Assembly: GCA_014695295.1 (NCBI GenBank)
Contig: JACJNY010000075.1
Span: 1-64,000, forward strand
Reading direction: 5' to 3'
Origin: Microcoleus sp. FACHB-61
Lineage (GTDB): Bacteria; Cyanobacteriota; Cyanobacteriia; Cyanobacteriales; Microcoleaceae
DNA: 64,000 bases
Made by a program: the position numbers and the translations under genes
Part shown: positions 28,655 through 38,629 of the stretch, in pieces
Layout of the letters: every line of letters begins with the position of its first letter
Position numbering within the stretch: the first letter of the stretch is position 1
The notes under the pieces: model-generated
The model's input: only the letters and a program-made list of their open reading frames with translations
What the model was told of the DNA's origin: nothing
The model's database searches: none

Positions 28655-31600
28655 TTATTGTCTTTCTGCTGTTTCTACGCGGAATCTTTCTACCGAGGTC
28701 AAAAGGTCGCGAGCAACGCCTACTAAGTTTTGCAAAGCACCGGAAACTCGCTGCGCTTCTTGGGAGGTTTCCTGAGCGGTCAGCTCCACAGCTTGCATAA
28801 CAGAAGCTACCGCGCGAGCTGTTTCGTTTTGCTCTACAGTGTCGGCAGTAATCGATCGCACTAACACGTCAATTCGGTTAGTTACTTGAATGATATCTTC
28901 AAGCGATCGCTTCGCCTGTTCTGCCAACCTTGTCCCCTCAATAACCTGCTGCGTCCCTTCTTCCATCGCCGTCATTACCGCGCCGGTTTCGCTTTGAATC
29001 TGCATCACGATCTGTTCGATTTCTTTCAAAGACTTAGCCGATCGGTCTGCTAATTGTCGCACCTCGTCTGCAACGATGGCAAAACCCCTGCCCGCTTCGC
29101 CAGCTCTCGCCGCCTCAATACTGGCGTTGAGGGCCAACAAATTCGTCCGGGAGGCGATCGTCGCAATTAAAGCCACAATCTTAGAAATTTCTTGAGAAGC
29201 TTCCGCCAACCGCTTGACTTTTCTAGTAGTTTCTGCTACTGTTTCTCGAATTTCTAAAATCCCGGCCACCGTCCGCTCCACAGCCTCGCCCCCTTTCAGA
29301 GCCGTTGCCGCAGCGCCCCTGGCCACTTCTTCCGCCTCTCTAGCGCTCTCTGCGACCCGCTGAATCGCGTCGGTGAGGACTTGCACCGAATTCAGCGTTG
29401 CCGCCAATTCCTCAGCTTGTCGCAGCGCGTCGGAAGACAAATCGCCCGCAAACTTAGCACTATCCGTAGCGCCTTTGCTGACCTCCCTCGCCGCCTGCTT
29501 CACCTGATGGACGATTTCGCGCAGATTTTGAATTGTCAAGTTAAACGAGTCAGCAACAGCACCCAAAACGTCAGCAGTCACTTCTGCAGTCACCGTCAAG
29601 TCACCCCGGGCCGCTCCTTCCACGTCGTCTAGCAAGCGAATCACTTGGCGCTGCAAGTCTTCTTTTGCCTGTTCCTGCTCGTCCGACTTGCGCCTGGTAT
29701 CGCTAATCGTGGTTTGGATGACCTTCGCCATGTGGTTGAATTTAGCAGCCATTTTGCCAAATTCATCTTCCGAGTAAACCGTAGCCCGAGCGTCCAAAGT
29801 TCCTTGAGATACGGCATCGAACTGAGCTTGCAAATTGTCCGAGGACTTGCGCACCTGCTTGGCGATCAACTGGCCGATGCCCCAAGAAGTTAAAAAGCTC
29901 GTAAAGCCTGCCGCTGCGGTCATTACCCAGCCTGTTTGGCGCAGGTAAGCGATCGCCTCCGGCTTTTCTTGCCGCAGAGCTTGATAGGACGCAATGTTGG
30001 TGACGAAAGCCACAGCTACTAGAGAAACCAGTCCCGCCCCGATTGCCGTGTACAACTGTTTTGTAAACAAAGGGGCATTTTCCAAGAAAGCCAGTCCCCC
30101 CTGTTCTACCGTCACCGAAGTATCGAGCGCTTCTGTTTCTGTGGGAGCAAAACTCGGCACTGACGAATCAGCCGGGCCGTTTATGCTAAATATCTCGTCA
30201 TCCCGAATTGCTGAGCCATCGCTGTTGTCAAAGTCCAGGCTGCTGCCTGTCGTTCCCATCATGCCGCTGGTTGAGTTCCCGAAATTGGTGTTACCTCTAG
30301 TCAGGATCGAACTGCTGGCATCTTCTGAGATGTCAAAGTCCGGCAAATTGCCCAAATCGTCAAACTCGTCAAATTCGTCTAAAAAGTCGCTGTGTTCTTG
30401 AGCGTTCGCAGCTTTTGACGACCAGCCGCTGCTGTTCTTGTCGGACGCCCCGAAAGCTGTCGCTTGTTCGTTTTCGTCGAAAGAGAAAGAATCGCTAAAA
30501 GCATCGTCCTCAAAAGCATCTAACTCAAAGCTGTCTATAGAGCCAAATGCCGGGGGTTCCGAGTCGCTGTAACCGTTGCTGTTGGCGGAGGATCGATCGA
30601 CCGAATTAAATTGTCCCCGGCTTGACCTTTGACTTTGAGAGTTCGGGACAGCACCTCCCATCAACAGCGTTTCGTCTTCTGCCAGCGAATAGTTTGACGA
30701 GTAGTCGGACCCGCCCGTATTAGGCTGCTTGTTTTGAGGTCGAGAAGACCCGAAACCCGAGGAGGGCATCGCCTCGGCAAAGGGGTCTTCCTCTTCTTCT
30801 TCTTCTTCTTCTTCTGCCAGAGGTGCGTTATGACCGTGATTTTGGCGGCTCTGGGGCGGGGTTTGGTAGTCGTAGTCGGAGTTCCCGTCGAGTTCGTCTG
30901 GCAAATCGAACCCAGCAAAAGCTTCGCCAAAATTATTGTCGGAGGCCCCGATGGGGGAGTCTAGTTGGTTCGAGTCGAAGGAATTCCCGATTTCTGAAGG
31001 GGCATAACTTTGACCGTTGAGCATCTGAGTCGGAGCTTCTGAAAACGAATCTCCTGAGTAAGGTGCCTTTTTCCCAGACATTTTGCTGCTAGACACGTCA
31101 GCAACATCAAACCCTCCATCATCTAAGGCAAAAGGGTCTCCAAAGTCCGAGTCGGCAAACTCGTCCATGTCTAGCGAGTCGGACGTCTCAGCATAAGCTG
31201 CCATCCCGCTACTGTCGCTAGCAAAGGGGTTAGAATGTGAGGTTAAATCTGGAACAGGGTCGGCGCGATCGTCGTCTTCTGCTTCCCACTCTAAGCCGCT
31301 CATGCCCAAGTCTGCCAAGTCCTCGTTTTCCATGTCGTCTGGCGATGGACTTCTATAGGAAAGGGATGGGGAATTTGCTTGGAAAAGTCCCAAATCCGGG
31401 TCTTCTAACCCTTCATCGAGAGATAAGTCTGGGTAGAATTCCAATTCTGTTTCAGCAGACAAAGCCTCGAAATTTTCCGTTTGCAGTTCTCCGGATAAAA
31501 ATTGGTCTGTGTAAGTAATTCCGCTGTGAGCGTGTTCAACCAAACTCTGGTCGTCACTCAGGCCTAGCACAACCGTGTACTGTTCCCGCGCCACCTCATA

Positions 31601-31771
31601 CTGTTGCAGTCCATAGCAGTAAATGTGTCCGCACAGCAGGCGAGCGCTGGGGTCTTCGGGAAAATCTTCTACTAATTGATAAACTAGGGCTGCGGCTTCT
31701 GAATAATTGCCATCCATGTAGGCCGCTTCTGCCCGTTGGTAGTCCTGCTGAAAGTTGGTACTTGTTGCCAT
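28655..31771 (-). CDS. hmpD: Methyl-accepting chemotaxis protein of the Hmp system
   Basis: A 1038-residue MCP (PilJ type). Residues 1-70 look TPR-like ([21 protein letters not shown]). About 100-540 is an acidic Ser/Asp-rich linker with a poly-Glu run. Two membrane segments follow at about 570-592 and 611-632, then HAMP-type repeats and the signalling coiled coil with the hairpin tip [20 protein letters not shown] near 875-895. The large acidic part is therefore cytoplasmic or on the same side as the N-terminus, and there is almost no periplasmic loop. Its role is to couple with HmpC (CheW) and HmpE (CheA) in the array. Synteny with the Nostoc hmp and Synechocystis pil loci is clear. Confidence 0.94.
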   Translation of the reverse strand: MATSTNFQQDYQRAEAAYMDGNYSEAAALVYQLVEDFPEDPSARLLCGHIYCYGLQQYEVAREQYTVVLGLSDDQSLVEHAHSGITYTDQFLSGELQTENFEALSAETELEFYPDLSLDEGLEDPDLGLFQANSPSLSYRSPSPDDMENEDLADLGMSGLEWEAEDDDRADPVPDLTSHSNPFASDSSGMAAYAETSDSLDMDEFADSDFGDPFALDDGGFDVADVSSSKMSGKKAPYSGDSFSEAPTQMLNGQSYAPSEIGNSFDSNQLDSPIGASDNNFGEAFAGFDLPDELDGNSDYDYQTPPQSRQNHGHNAPLAEEEEEEEEEDPFAEAMPSSGFGSSRPQNKQPNTGGSDYSSNYSLAEDETLLMGGAVPNSQSQRSSRGQFNSVDRSSANSNGYSDSEPPAFGSIDSFELDAFEDDAFSDSFSFDENEQATAFGASDKNSSGWSSKAANAQEHSDFLDEFDEFDDLGNLPDFDISEDASSSILTRGNTNFGNSTSGMMGTTGSSLDFDNSDGSAIRDDEIFSINGPADSSVPSFAPTETEALDTSVTVEQGGLAFLENAPLFTKQLYTAIGAGLVSLVAVAFVTNIASYQALRQEKPEAIAYLRQTGWVMTAAAGFTSFLTSWGIGQLIAKQVRKSSDNLQAQFDAVSQGTLDARATVYSEDEFGKMAAKFNHMAKVIQTTISDTRRKSDEQEQAKEDLQRQVIRLLDDVEGAARGDLTVTAEVTADVLGAVADSFNLTIQNLREIVHQVKQAAREVSKGATDSAKFAGDLSSDALRQAEELAATLNSVQVLTDAIQRVAESAREAEEVARGAAATALKGGEAVERTVAGILEIRETVAETTRKVKRLAEASQEISKIVALIATIASRTNLLALNASIEAARAGEAGRGFAIVADEVRQLADRSAKSLKEIEQIVMQIQSETGAVMTAMEEGTQQVIEGTRLAEQAKRSLEDIIQVTNRIDVLVRSITADTVEQNETARAVASVMQAVELTAQETSQEAQRVSGALQNLVGVARDLLTSVERFRVETAERQ

Positions 31772-31918
31772 TTGCCGCCCTCTTTTGATTTTAGATTTTA
31801 GATTTGAGATTTTTGATTTTTATCTTGAATTGAATGTTTAGATGCGCGCCTCAAGTCGTGTGACTGTTGATGGTTAGACCTCAATCGAAAATCGCAAATC
31901 GCAAATCTAAAATCGATT

Positions 31919-32455
31919 TCACGCTGCCCACCGCGCCGAGCGCAGAATTTTCACTTGATCTAGCAGTCGGAGCACTTTCTGAGCTGGTGCACCTAACATC
32001 CATTCTCCCCTCAGAAATGGAATCATGCCGTCTGGTGCATTGTTCTGAGAGTGCAGTTGCTCTACGTCGAGCCAGTCCATCCCCACAATTCGATCGACTG
32101 CCAGCCCCAAAATCGTGTCTTGGTCTTCCACAGCCACGATCGGGATTTCGGGTCTGTCTGTGTTCAGAGGTGTTTGGTCTCCCAGAAATTGGCCGAGGTC
32201 TGCCACCCAAATCACTCGTCCTCTCATATTTAGCGTACCTAAAAGCAAAGAGGAAACGTTGGGGATCGGTGTCATGCGGTCTGGGGACGGGGCTAGTACC
32301 TCTCTAATCCCTGTCGCCGGCAGTGCGAACTCGTTCCCCGAAGGAACGTAGAACCGCAGGTGCAGCTCGCCTTCGGGAGTTTCTAGTTCTTGGAATTCCG
32401 GAGCCGGATCTACGCCTAGTCCTGGTAATATAAAATCTGGGCTGCCGCTAATCAT
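31919..32455 (-). CDS. hmpC: CheW-type adaptor of the Hmp system
   Basis: A 178-residue protein consisting of one CheW domain (about 28-170): LRFYVPSGNEFALPATGIREVL, LLGTLNMRGRVIWVADLGQFLG and ILGLAVDRIVGMDWLDVEQL. It links the receptor HmpD to the kinase HmpE; hmpD begins 148 bases downstream. In related loci (Synechocystis pilG-H-I-J-L) a CheY gene sits immediately upstream, but here the upstream 693 bases have none. Confidence 0.93.
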   Translation of the reverse strand: MISGSPDFILPGLGVDPAPEFQELETPEGELHLRFYVPSGNEFALPATGIREVLAPSPDRMTPIPNVSSLLLGTLNMRGRVIWVADLGQFLGDQTPLNTDRPEIPIVAVEDQDTILGLAVDRIVGMDWLDVEQLHSQNNAPDGMIPFLRGEWMLGAPAQKVLRLLDQVKILRSARWAA

Positions 32456-33148
32456 TATTCTGACACCTGCTTTCTAGCAAATTGTTGACGTTTCTCGCCA
32501 AGAAGAACCCGATCGAAACTTCGACGATCGAAACTTGACACAGCCAAGCTTGACACAGCCAAGGGGTGAATGGCGCGACTGCCGGAGGTGCTTGGCAATA
32601 GATTTGCTCCGTCAATAATTGACTGCAATCAATAATTCACGCGACCAATGCTTACAAATTAGCTCAAATCGACTACGAACAATTAATTTGGAACCCCTAA
32701 AGCTTCACTTTGTACTCCCACCGCCAACTAAATTGGTAAAACTCTGGGTAATTTTTGCGATGAGTGCTAAACCGGTACTCGGATTAGCGACGGCTTGTTG
32801 ACATGGCTGGTGTCGCGACAATCATGAACGGAGTCACTTAAGACTGACAATGCACTCTCCGACTTTGTACAGAAATACCTAGCAATGAGTAGCTCTGCGC
32901 ATCGGTTTTTCGGAGTGGCTGCAAGTGGAGAACAAGTATATTATATTTGCACTTTGAGCGTGTTAGACCCACTTGGGTCGAGAAATTGAACAGAGTTTTA
33001 CCGACGCCCTCATGCCAGCGCGCGGATTTATACATTCTAGTTTATGCTGCGCTCGCCAATAGTGCCTGCGAGCTTTCTCTTTGTGGCGGTCGAGACTCGA
33101 TCTAACCCCAGGTACAAGAAAGCTCCAATAATGCCACAGGTGCAAAAT
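32456..33148. other. Gene-free stretch where hmpB is expected
   Basis: 693 bases between hmpA and hmpC. No CheY-like reading frame is found on either strand. A short degenerate TnpB-like segment is present on the minus strand near 32690-32760. The rest shows no recognised feature. Confidence 0.6.
32690..32830 (-). pseudogene. TnpB (IS200/IS605) relic
   Basis: On the minus strand the segment around 32700-32750 reads EFYQFSWRWEYKVKL before a stop, matching the conserved TnpB stretch GFYEFRRQxEYK and the better preserved relic at 34593-34780 (FRQQWEYKVKL). The surrounding frame is broken. Only this short block is recognisable, so the call is tentative. Confidence 0.4.
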
Positions 33149-34387
33149 TTATTTTTCTTCTAATTCGTCTTCTAGCGATCGGTCTAACAATCTTTCCGAT
33201 TGATTCACCAGAGGGTAGCCCGGGCCCACATATTTTTCTACCAGCATTAATAACTCGCTTTCGCCAAAAGGTTTGGTGTAAAAGTCTGTAGCTCCGGCCA
33301 TGCGGGCTTTAACGCGGTCGATAAATCCGTCGATGCCCGTCAGCATAACGATCGGCGTCTGCCGGAAAGCGCTAGAATTGCGCAGCATAGCGCAAAGTTC
33401 GTAGCCGTCGAGTTCCGGCATGGCGATGTCACACAGAATTAAATCGGGTTTGAGTTGAAAAACCAAACTCAGGGCTTGGAGGGGATTGCCGATCGCCGTA
33501 GCTTCGTAACCGTGTTCATTTAAAATTGACTCGACTGTTTTGCGAATAATCTTGTCGTCGTCAATGCAGACCACTCTTGGAGCCTTGGTTTCTGGGGAAG
33601 ACCATTCTTTTTTGTTGTTGGCCGGGGCTACAGAGGGCTCGTAAAATACTTGCACCAATCCTTGCTGCACGAAGGGGTAAATCGCCTTAGCGACAGTCAG
33701 CACGTCTCGGTTGAGGTAGCGCGCCATTTGGCGGATCGAAGTGTGGCCGTCGGCCCAGCGTCTGAGAGTATTAAAGGTATTGACAGGCAGCGCGACTCGC
33801 AGCTCCGAGGGATCTGAAATCACCGGGCATTGGTTGGGCGACTGAATGTGAGGGTGAAACTGCTTCCACTGCTGCACCTGTTTGACAATCTTGGCCAGCA
33901 GCGAGCTAATTTCTAAGCTGGTCAGTTGAGGAGCCAAAGCTGGGCCCATTTCAAAAGTGAAGGAACCCTGGTGGAGACTGAGCAAGTCAAATAGGGTTTC
34001 GTGGATCATGCTGTGGATGATGTTGCGCCCTTGAGCTGGGGTGAGGATGTGGTTTTCTAGCAGGGCCCACAGGTAGCCGTATTCTGGGGCATTGGTAGAT
34101 GCCATATAGGGAACTTGGATTTTGTCGAGGGCAGTATCTGCTTTGTAGCGGCGCAGGTAGTCGCGCAAGCGAAACAAACTGCCCGCACTCTCGGTAGCGT
34201 AAATAATCTGACCGTTGAAGCAGAAGACATACCAGGATTGTCCTGCAAGGGAGCGCTGGGTAGGTTGGGTACCCGTGCTGCTGCCGGTGGAGGTGTAGGC
34301 CTCTACGAACAGTTCTCCGGTTCGCTGACCTAACTCAATCAATTGCAGGATGCTGCGGATGTCAATTTCACTCAAATTTCCCTGCAT
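33149..34387 (-). CDS. hmpA: PatA-like response regulator of the Hmp system
   Basis: A 412-residue PatA-type protein. Its N-terminus is a DUF4388-type domain (GNLSEIDIRSILQLIELGQRTGELFVEA, 1-110). A helical middle follows (LLSLHQGSFTFEMGPALAPQL, then a winged-helix-like segment near 215-265). The C-terminal receiver (about 273-400) has acidic residues in VCIDDDK, phospho-acceptor Asp320 in LCDIAMPELDG, and Lys in FYTKPFGE. It is the first gene of the hmp series (PilG in Synechocystis) and is divergent from hmpF. It presumably receives phosphate from HmpE. Confidence 0.92.
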   Translation of the reverse strand: MQGNLSEIDIRSILQLIELGQRTGELFVEAYTSTGSSTGTQPTQRSLAGQSWYVFCFNGQIIYATESAGSLFRLRDYLRRYKADTALDKIQVPYMASTNAPEYGYLWALLENHILTPAQGRNIIHSMIHETLFDLLSLHQGSFTFEMGPALAPQLTSLEISSLLAKIVKQVQQWKQFHPHIQSPNQCPVISDPSELRVALPVNTFNTLRRWADGHTSIRQMARYLNRDVLTVAKAIYPFVQQGLVQVFYEPSVAPANNKKEWSSPETKAPRVVCIDDDKIIRKTVESILNEHGYEATAIGNPLQALSLVFQLKPDLILCDIAMPELDGYELCAMLRNSSAFRQTPIVMLTGIDGFIDRVKARMAGATDFYTKPFGESELLMLVEKYVGPGYPLVNQSERLLDRSLEDELEEK

Positions 34388-35614
34388 GCAGCTAAAGTGT
34401 CCTCCTTAAAACCGTTGGCGTCTGAGCTCGGAAAGACTGTGTGCTGGCGCAAAGATTGACTTTTGTTTCCGTCAACTATTTACGCGCTTATGCCGATCTC
34501 ACAATTGGGAATTGACGAAAGGGCGATACTTGCTGCCTAAGTCGGCCGCGCTAGCAGTCCACAAGCTGAAACCGCGAAACTCGCGGCATTCTCTAAGTGT
34601 AGAGTTTCACCTTGTATTCCCACTGTTGCCTAAACTCGTAGAATCCATTTCCCACAATTGCACGGGCTCTTCGAGCGTGCAACGCGGGCATTCCCGACTG
34701 GTTCAAGTCTTCGATAGCCAAAGTTTTGAAGTTTTTGGCTGAGTATGCCGTCAGTTTATCCAACACATCTTTGCGTGGGTCAACTTCAAAATACCGAGGA
34801 TTCTCTGGTTTTACCGCTGCTACCAGCAGCAAGTGCCGATCGATCCCCGATGGGAACTTGAGGGTAGCCTGTTGGGTTGGATGAGTTGCGATCGAGGTTT
34901 TTTTTGGGTTTGCCACAGCCCTAAAATCAGATGCCGTCAAAATGAACCTTTGTTGGCAATTGTCAGGAAAACCCTTACTGCCGATCGACCTTTTTGCTCC
35001 TCGCCCGCGGCGAGCGTCATAGGCTCGCGTCATTACCCTATTCTAAGGCAGCGCGGTTCAAATCCCTAGTCCGCCGGAGGATGGCGCCCGCTTGGGGCAG
35101 CGAGGGCTTTTCTCACGATCGACCCGCGACTAAAGCCTGGTACAATCAATAGAAAGCTTTTGACGGACTGACCTTTTTCAGCTTTGAGCTATGGCAGTCC
35201 CCGCAGTTTTGCTAGTCTTGAATCAAGCGGCATTGATACTGCTGTCTCATTCGTCCAGAAGGGTGGCGGCCATGCTTTCTGGACGCTCTCCCGTGAGGCA
35301 GTGCTATGCGTGAGTGCTGCTATAGTTAGGAAAAAATGCTATCCCCGGATTGGGCAAAGGACACCAAAGAGTAAGACTTAAGTGGCAAAAAGTTATCCTT
35401 ACTTGCCTATACTTATTTACTTTAGGTAAGTTGACTCGGGATCGCACGCAGTGTTATCTTTAGTTGAGAACCTTTGGCTTAAGGGGGATAGCCTACTTAT
35501 GTTGGGATTAGCCGTCTACCCAACAGCGTAGGAAGTAAACACCACTTATCTTTTAGGCCTTTAAGTAACTTAAAGTAAGTTGGGATAGGTTTTACGAAGC
35601 AGAGGACTATTAGT
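34388..35614. other. hmpA-hmpF divergent region
   Basis: 1227 bases between the divergent hmpA and hmpF genes. The part near hmpA carries a TnpB relic (34593-34780). The 250 bases before hmpF are rich in AAGTAAGT, TTACTT and ACTTAAAG motifs with dyad character (about 35390-35590), where promoters of the motility regulon would be expected. A tRNA-like fragment near 35010-35066 does not fold into a tRNA. Confidence 0.45.
34593..34780 (-). pseudogene. TnpB (IS200/IS605 OrfB) fragment
   Basis: The last 60 residues of a 146-residue frame match TnpB: KLTAYSAKNFKTLAIEDLNQSGM, with the RuvC-type Glu in IEDLN, then RARAIVGNGFYEFRQQWEYKVKLY, ending at a premature stop before the zinc-ribbon part. The upstream half (34781-35033) is not TnpB-like and I do not recognise it, so the frame appears chimeric. 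No TnpA or intact ends are visible. Confidence 0.7.
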
Positions 35615-37360
35615 GTGCTGTATCTAGCGGAAGTACAAAAACAGAGAAGCGGCTTTGGTCTCGGTGGCGGTAAGGCTGAACTGAAACTGCTAGCTTGTCA
35701 GCGGGGCGAACACAATTGGAGCGCCGTACCAGGCGATGACGCGATCCCAGTTGAGGAAGCTAATAAGTTTAATGACGGCACGCTGGTGCTGGTTGAGTTG
35801 AGCGCTAGCAAGCAAGTGCAGCGGATTCAGGAGGCGGCCCGCCAGTTGGTGAGCATTCTGCAAAATTTCTCGCGCTTGCAGGACAAGTTTAAGGATAAGG
35901 AAGAGGAAATTGAACAGTGGAAGGCTTCTCTGACGTTTTCGAGTCAGGAACTCAATCGGCGGGAAATGGAAATGCAAGCCCGCGAAGAGCAGTTGGCTCA
36001 GATGGAAGACGAGTTGGAGCGGCTGGAGGCTCAGCGATCGGAAATTGAAAATACTCGAGATGAAGCTAACCGACTGCGAGAAGAGGTCGAGCGCAGCCGC
36101 GTAGAAATTGAGACGGCTTGGGAACAGTTGCGGGGCGAGCAGCAGCGGGTGGCCCAGCAGCAGTCTCAGGTTCCGCAGGGGGCGGTGGTTGATGAGCAGC
36201 AGACCCAGAGGATTCAGGAGTTGATGAACAAGCTGGGAGGGGCAATTGCTTCGGCCCAAGGGGTGCGGGAACAACTCAATCAGTCTTTTGGTGCGGTGGG
36301 GGCTCAGCAGGCAATTCTGGATCAGCACTGGCAGCAGTTGGAGCAAAAACGGGCAAACGCTCAACAGCAGCAAGAAGAGGTGGACCGACAAAATCAGAGC
36401 CTCCAAAACCGCTGGCAGGAGTGGTATCAATCTCAAGATGCTTTGGCCGGGGCTCGGGCGGATCTTAAAGGGCAGCAAAGTACCCTCAGCGCTAAGCAGG
36501 AGCAGGCTCAGTCGGTGTCTTTGCAGGTGCGGGTTCTTGAGGATATGTACCAGCAACTTTCCAGGCTCGCATCTGCTTCGGGTGGAGCAAGTACGGAGCA
36601 GAGAGTAGATGTATCAGCCCTTGAGAAGATGCCGGTTGAGGAGTTGCAGGGGCTGGTGCAACACCTGCAACAGGATTTGGAAAAGGTGTTCCGGTTTGTT
36701 AACGATCAAGAGGAGGAGTTGACTCTGCAGCGGGAGACAATCGAGGAGCTGCAAGGGAAAATTCAAGCTGCTAGCGAGTACGATCGCATGGCTTTGGAAA
36801 ATGAAATGGCAGATGAACTCGAAAGTTATCAGATGTTGAACGAAACTCTGGTGGGACAGCGCCTCCGGTTGCAGGAACGGGAAGATGTTTTGAAGCAGCA
36901 TCAGGCGGTGCTGTGGCGCCGGCTGGGTACTGCTAATGCTCCAAAACAAGAGCGAGGAGATATTGATTTGGGGCCGATAGTCGCACAGCTCAATACTCAG
37001 CGGCAGCAGCAAAGCGAAGAATTGCAAAGACTGGAAAACGAAATTCAGCAAGTGCGGGAAGGTATATCCCAAATTGAGGCAAAAGTCAACCGCCAAAATG
37101 GGGAAAGTGAAGCGAAACGCTACGAACTCAAGCAGTTCGAGCAGAATTTGTTCAACCAGAAAGGTGCAGTGGCGGAACTATGGGGCCGGGTGAATGTTTA
37201 TCAAGAAATGTTGCAGCCGGTGCAGGACAATTTGAAGGGGCTGCGCCAAAAGCTGGAAGCGGTGGGTGGGGAACTCGATCGGGTGCAGCAGACGGGAGAC
37301 GAGCAAGATCGGGTAGTTTCTGATTTGCGGCAAGTCCTTTCGGGTTTGATAACAGGTTAA
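35615..37360 (+). CDS. hmpF: Pilus motility protein HmpF
   Basis: A 581-residue coiled-coil protein. The globular start (MLYLAEVQKQRSGFGLGGGKAELKLLACQRGEHNWSAVPG) is characteristic of HmpF, followed by Glu/Gln/Arg-rich coiled coils (about 85-290, 380-570). HmpF is essential for type IV pilus motility in Nostoc; it locates to cell poles and reverses with direction. The start is GTG at 35615. It stands divergent from hmpA, the gene order known from Nostoc. Its stop overlaps the convergent tilS stop by four bases, so no terminator lies between them. Confidence 0.93.
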   Translation: MLYLAEVQKQRSGFGLGGGKAELKLLACQRGEHNWSAVPGDDAIPVEEANKFNDGTLVLVELSASKQVQRIQEAARQLVSILQNFSRLQDKFKDKEEEIEQWKASLTFSSQELNRREMEMQAREEQLAQMEDELERLEAQRSEIENTRDEANRLREEVERSRVEIETAWEQLRGEQQRVAQQQSQVPQGAVVDEQQTQRIQELMNKLGGAIASAQGVREQLNQSFGAVGAQQAILDQHWQQLEQKRANAQQQQEEVDRQNQSLQNRWQEWYQSQDALAGARADLKGQQSTLSAKQEQAQSVSLQVRVLEDMYQQLSRLASASGGASTEQRVDVSALEKMPVEELQGLVQHLQQDLEKVFRFVNDQEEELTLQRETIEELQGKIQAASEYDRMALENEMADELESYQMLNETLVGQRLRLQEREDVLKQHQAVLWRRLGTANAPKQERGDIDLGPIVAQLNTQRQQQSEELQRLENEIQQVREGISQIEAKVNRQNGESEAKRYELKQFEQNLFNQKGAVAELWGRVNVYQEMLQPVQDNLKGLRQKLEAVGGELDRVQQTGDEQDRVVSDLRQVLSGLITG

Positions 37361-38502
37361 AATTTAAGATCTAAAATTATCGAAGGGTGTTCTACTCGAC
37401 CGATCGCTCCTCCAGGAAATGGATCGGTTTGCGATCGGTTGGGCGCTACGATTAAGGTGGTTAGTTTTTCTACGCTTTCAAAGCTGGGTGCTGAGGGCAA
37501 TATTTGTTGCAGTAGTTGCCGCATTGCCCGTCGCTGCAATGCCAGGGGTGCTTCGCGCAAAATCCGGCGATTTAACTTGACGGGAAGTTGAACATTCACC
37601 TGCGGATTGTCTGCAATTGAAGACATTGCTCGCTGTAGCAAGTCGCTGGCTGTTAATTCGAGATATTCTACGTCGGCGCGGAGGAGTTCGGCTGTTTGAG
37701 CTAGCGCTTGTTGGGCTTTTGGGTTGAAATGAGTTTCCAAATAAGGCAATAATTCCGATCGAATGCGGTTGCGGGTATATTGCAAGTCTTGATTGGTGGA
37801 ATCTTCCCAAATTGGTAGTTTTTGCTCTTGACAAAATAGACCTGTTTGCGACCTAGTTATTTCGAGCAAGGGACGAACTAAATAGATTTTAGATTTTAGA
37901 TTTTGGATTTTCGATTGGGAATTTTCATCCTGATTTTCCAATCTAAAATCGGCAGATATTTGGGAGTTGGGATTTTCGCCGGAATTCCCCAATCTAAAAT
38001 GTAAAATCGGCAATCGAAAATCGAGCAGGGGCCGCGTCCAGGTGAGGGCGGAAAGTCCGTCGGCGCCGCTGCCGCGAATCAGGTTGTAGAGTAGTGTTTC
38101 GGCGCGATCGCTGGCTGTGTGGCCTGTAACAATGTAGGGGTAGTTGTGGGCGATCGCTATTTCGGTTAAAGCTTGATATCGCCAATGTCTGGCGGCTGCT
38201 TCTGTTTTGGGGATGTCCGAGGCTGTTTCCAAATAGTAGGATATTCCCCAGTTTTTAGCTAATTGTTCTACATGATTGGCAGAGGCTTCCGAGTCAGAAC
38301 GCCAACGGTGATCGCAGTGAGCAATCGCTAGGTTCCACCTCCATTTTGGCTGCAAATCTAGCAGTAATTTAATTAAACACAGAGAATCTTGTCCGCCGGA
38401 TACTGCTACTAACAATCGCTGATTTGATGGCAATATTTGTCGGTGCAGCAGTGTCCGGTGCAGTTGAGCGTGGAGGTGCGTCCAATTGGAAGATTCAGCC
38501 AT
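37357..38502 (-). CDS. tilS: tRNA(Ile)-lysidine synthetase with a repeat-derived insertion
   Basis: A 381-residue TilS, which converts C34 of tRNA-Ile(CAU) to lysidine with ATP, essential for reading AUA. The N-type ATPase loop is VSGGQDS (34-40), followed by AIAHCDHRWR and YPYIVTGHTASDRAETLLYNLIRGSG. Between TWTRPL and YLVRPLLEITR, where most homologues have a few residues, about 48 extra residues (158-207) are encoded by AATCTAAAATC-type repeats. The frame is kept. The C-terminal substrate domain is present, and the final PSIILDLKF overlaps hmpF tail to tail. Confidence 0.93.
   Translation of the reverse strand: MAESSNWTHLHAQLHRTLLHRQILPSNQRLLVAVSGGQDSLCLIKLLLDLQPKWRWNLAIAHCDHRWRSDSEASANHVEQLAKNWGISYYLETASDIPKTEAAARHWRYQALTEIAIAHNYPYIVTGHTASDRAETLLYNLIRGSGADGLSALTWTRPLLDFRLPILHFRLGNSGENPNSQISADFRLENQDENSQSKIQNLKSKIYLVRPLLEITRSQTGLFCQEQKLPIWEDSTNQDLQYTRNRIRSELLPYLETHFNPKAQQALAQTAELLRADVEYLELTASDLLQRAMSSIADNPQVNVQLPVKLNRRILREAPLALQRRAMRQLLQQILPSAPSFESVEKLTTLIVAPNRSQTDPFPGGAIGRVEHPSIILDLKF
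37883..38030. repeat. TCTAAAA-type repeat inside tilS
   Basis: Runs of AATCTAAAATC and its reverse (AGATTTTAGATTTT, 37886-37910) form a partly inverted array within the tilS frame. The same heptamer is intergenic at 11102-11143 and near 31790 and 31885. Confidence 0.8.
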
Positions 38503-38520
38503 GAGAGCAGTTTTTCATTA

Positions 38521-38590
38521 AGCAGGAAGAAGGAAGTTATACAACCAGCAGTGTACTGGATTTAACGGATAGATTTTGAGGAAAGAAAGG
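38521..38590. repeat. Diverged TAACGGAT/GGAAGAA compound repeat
   Basis: AGGAAGAAGGAAGTT, an ACAACCAGCAGTGTACTGGA centre, one TTAACGGAT unit and a GGAAAGAAAGG tail. The central block is shared, in reverse orientation, with 49255-49300. Confidence 0.6.
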
Positions 38591-38629
38591 GGAGCATCCC
38601 CCTCTCTCAATCTCCCACTCTTTGCCTTC

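Noticed and set aside
34990-35070. tRNA-like sequence: a 5-bp stem with loop GTCATAG (U-CAU-A as in a Met/Ile anticodon arm) and GGTTCAAATCC further on
   Set aside because: The expected T stem does not pair around TTCAAAT, and no acceptor stem or D arm can be built at the right distance. At most a decayed tRNA fragment.
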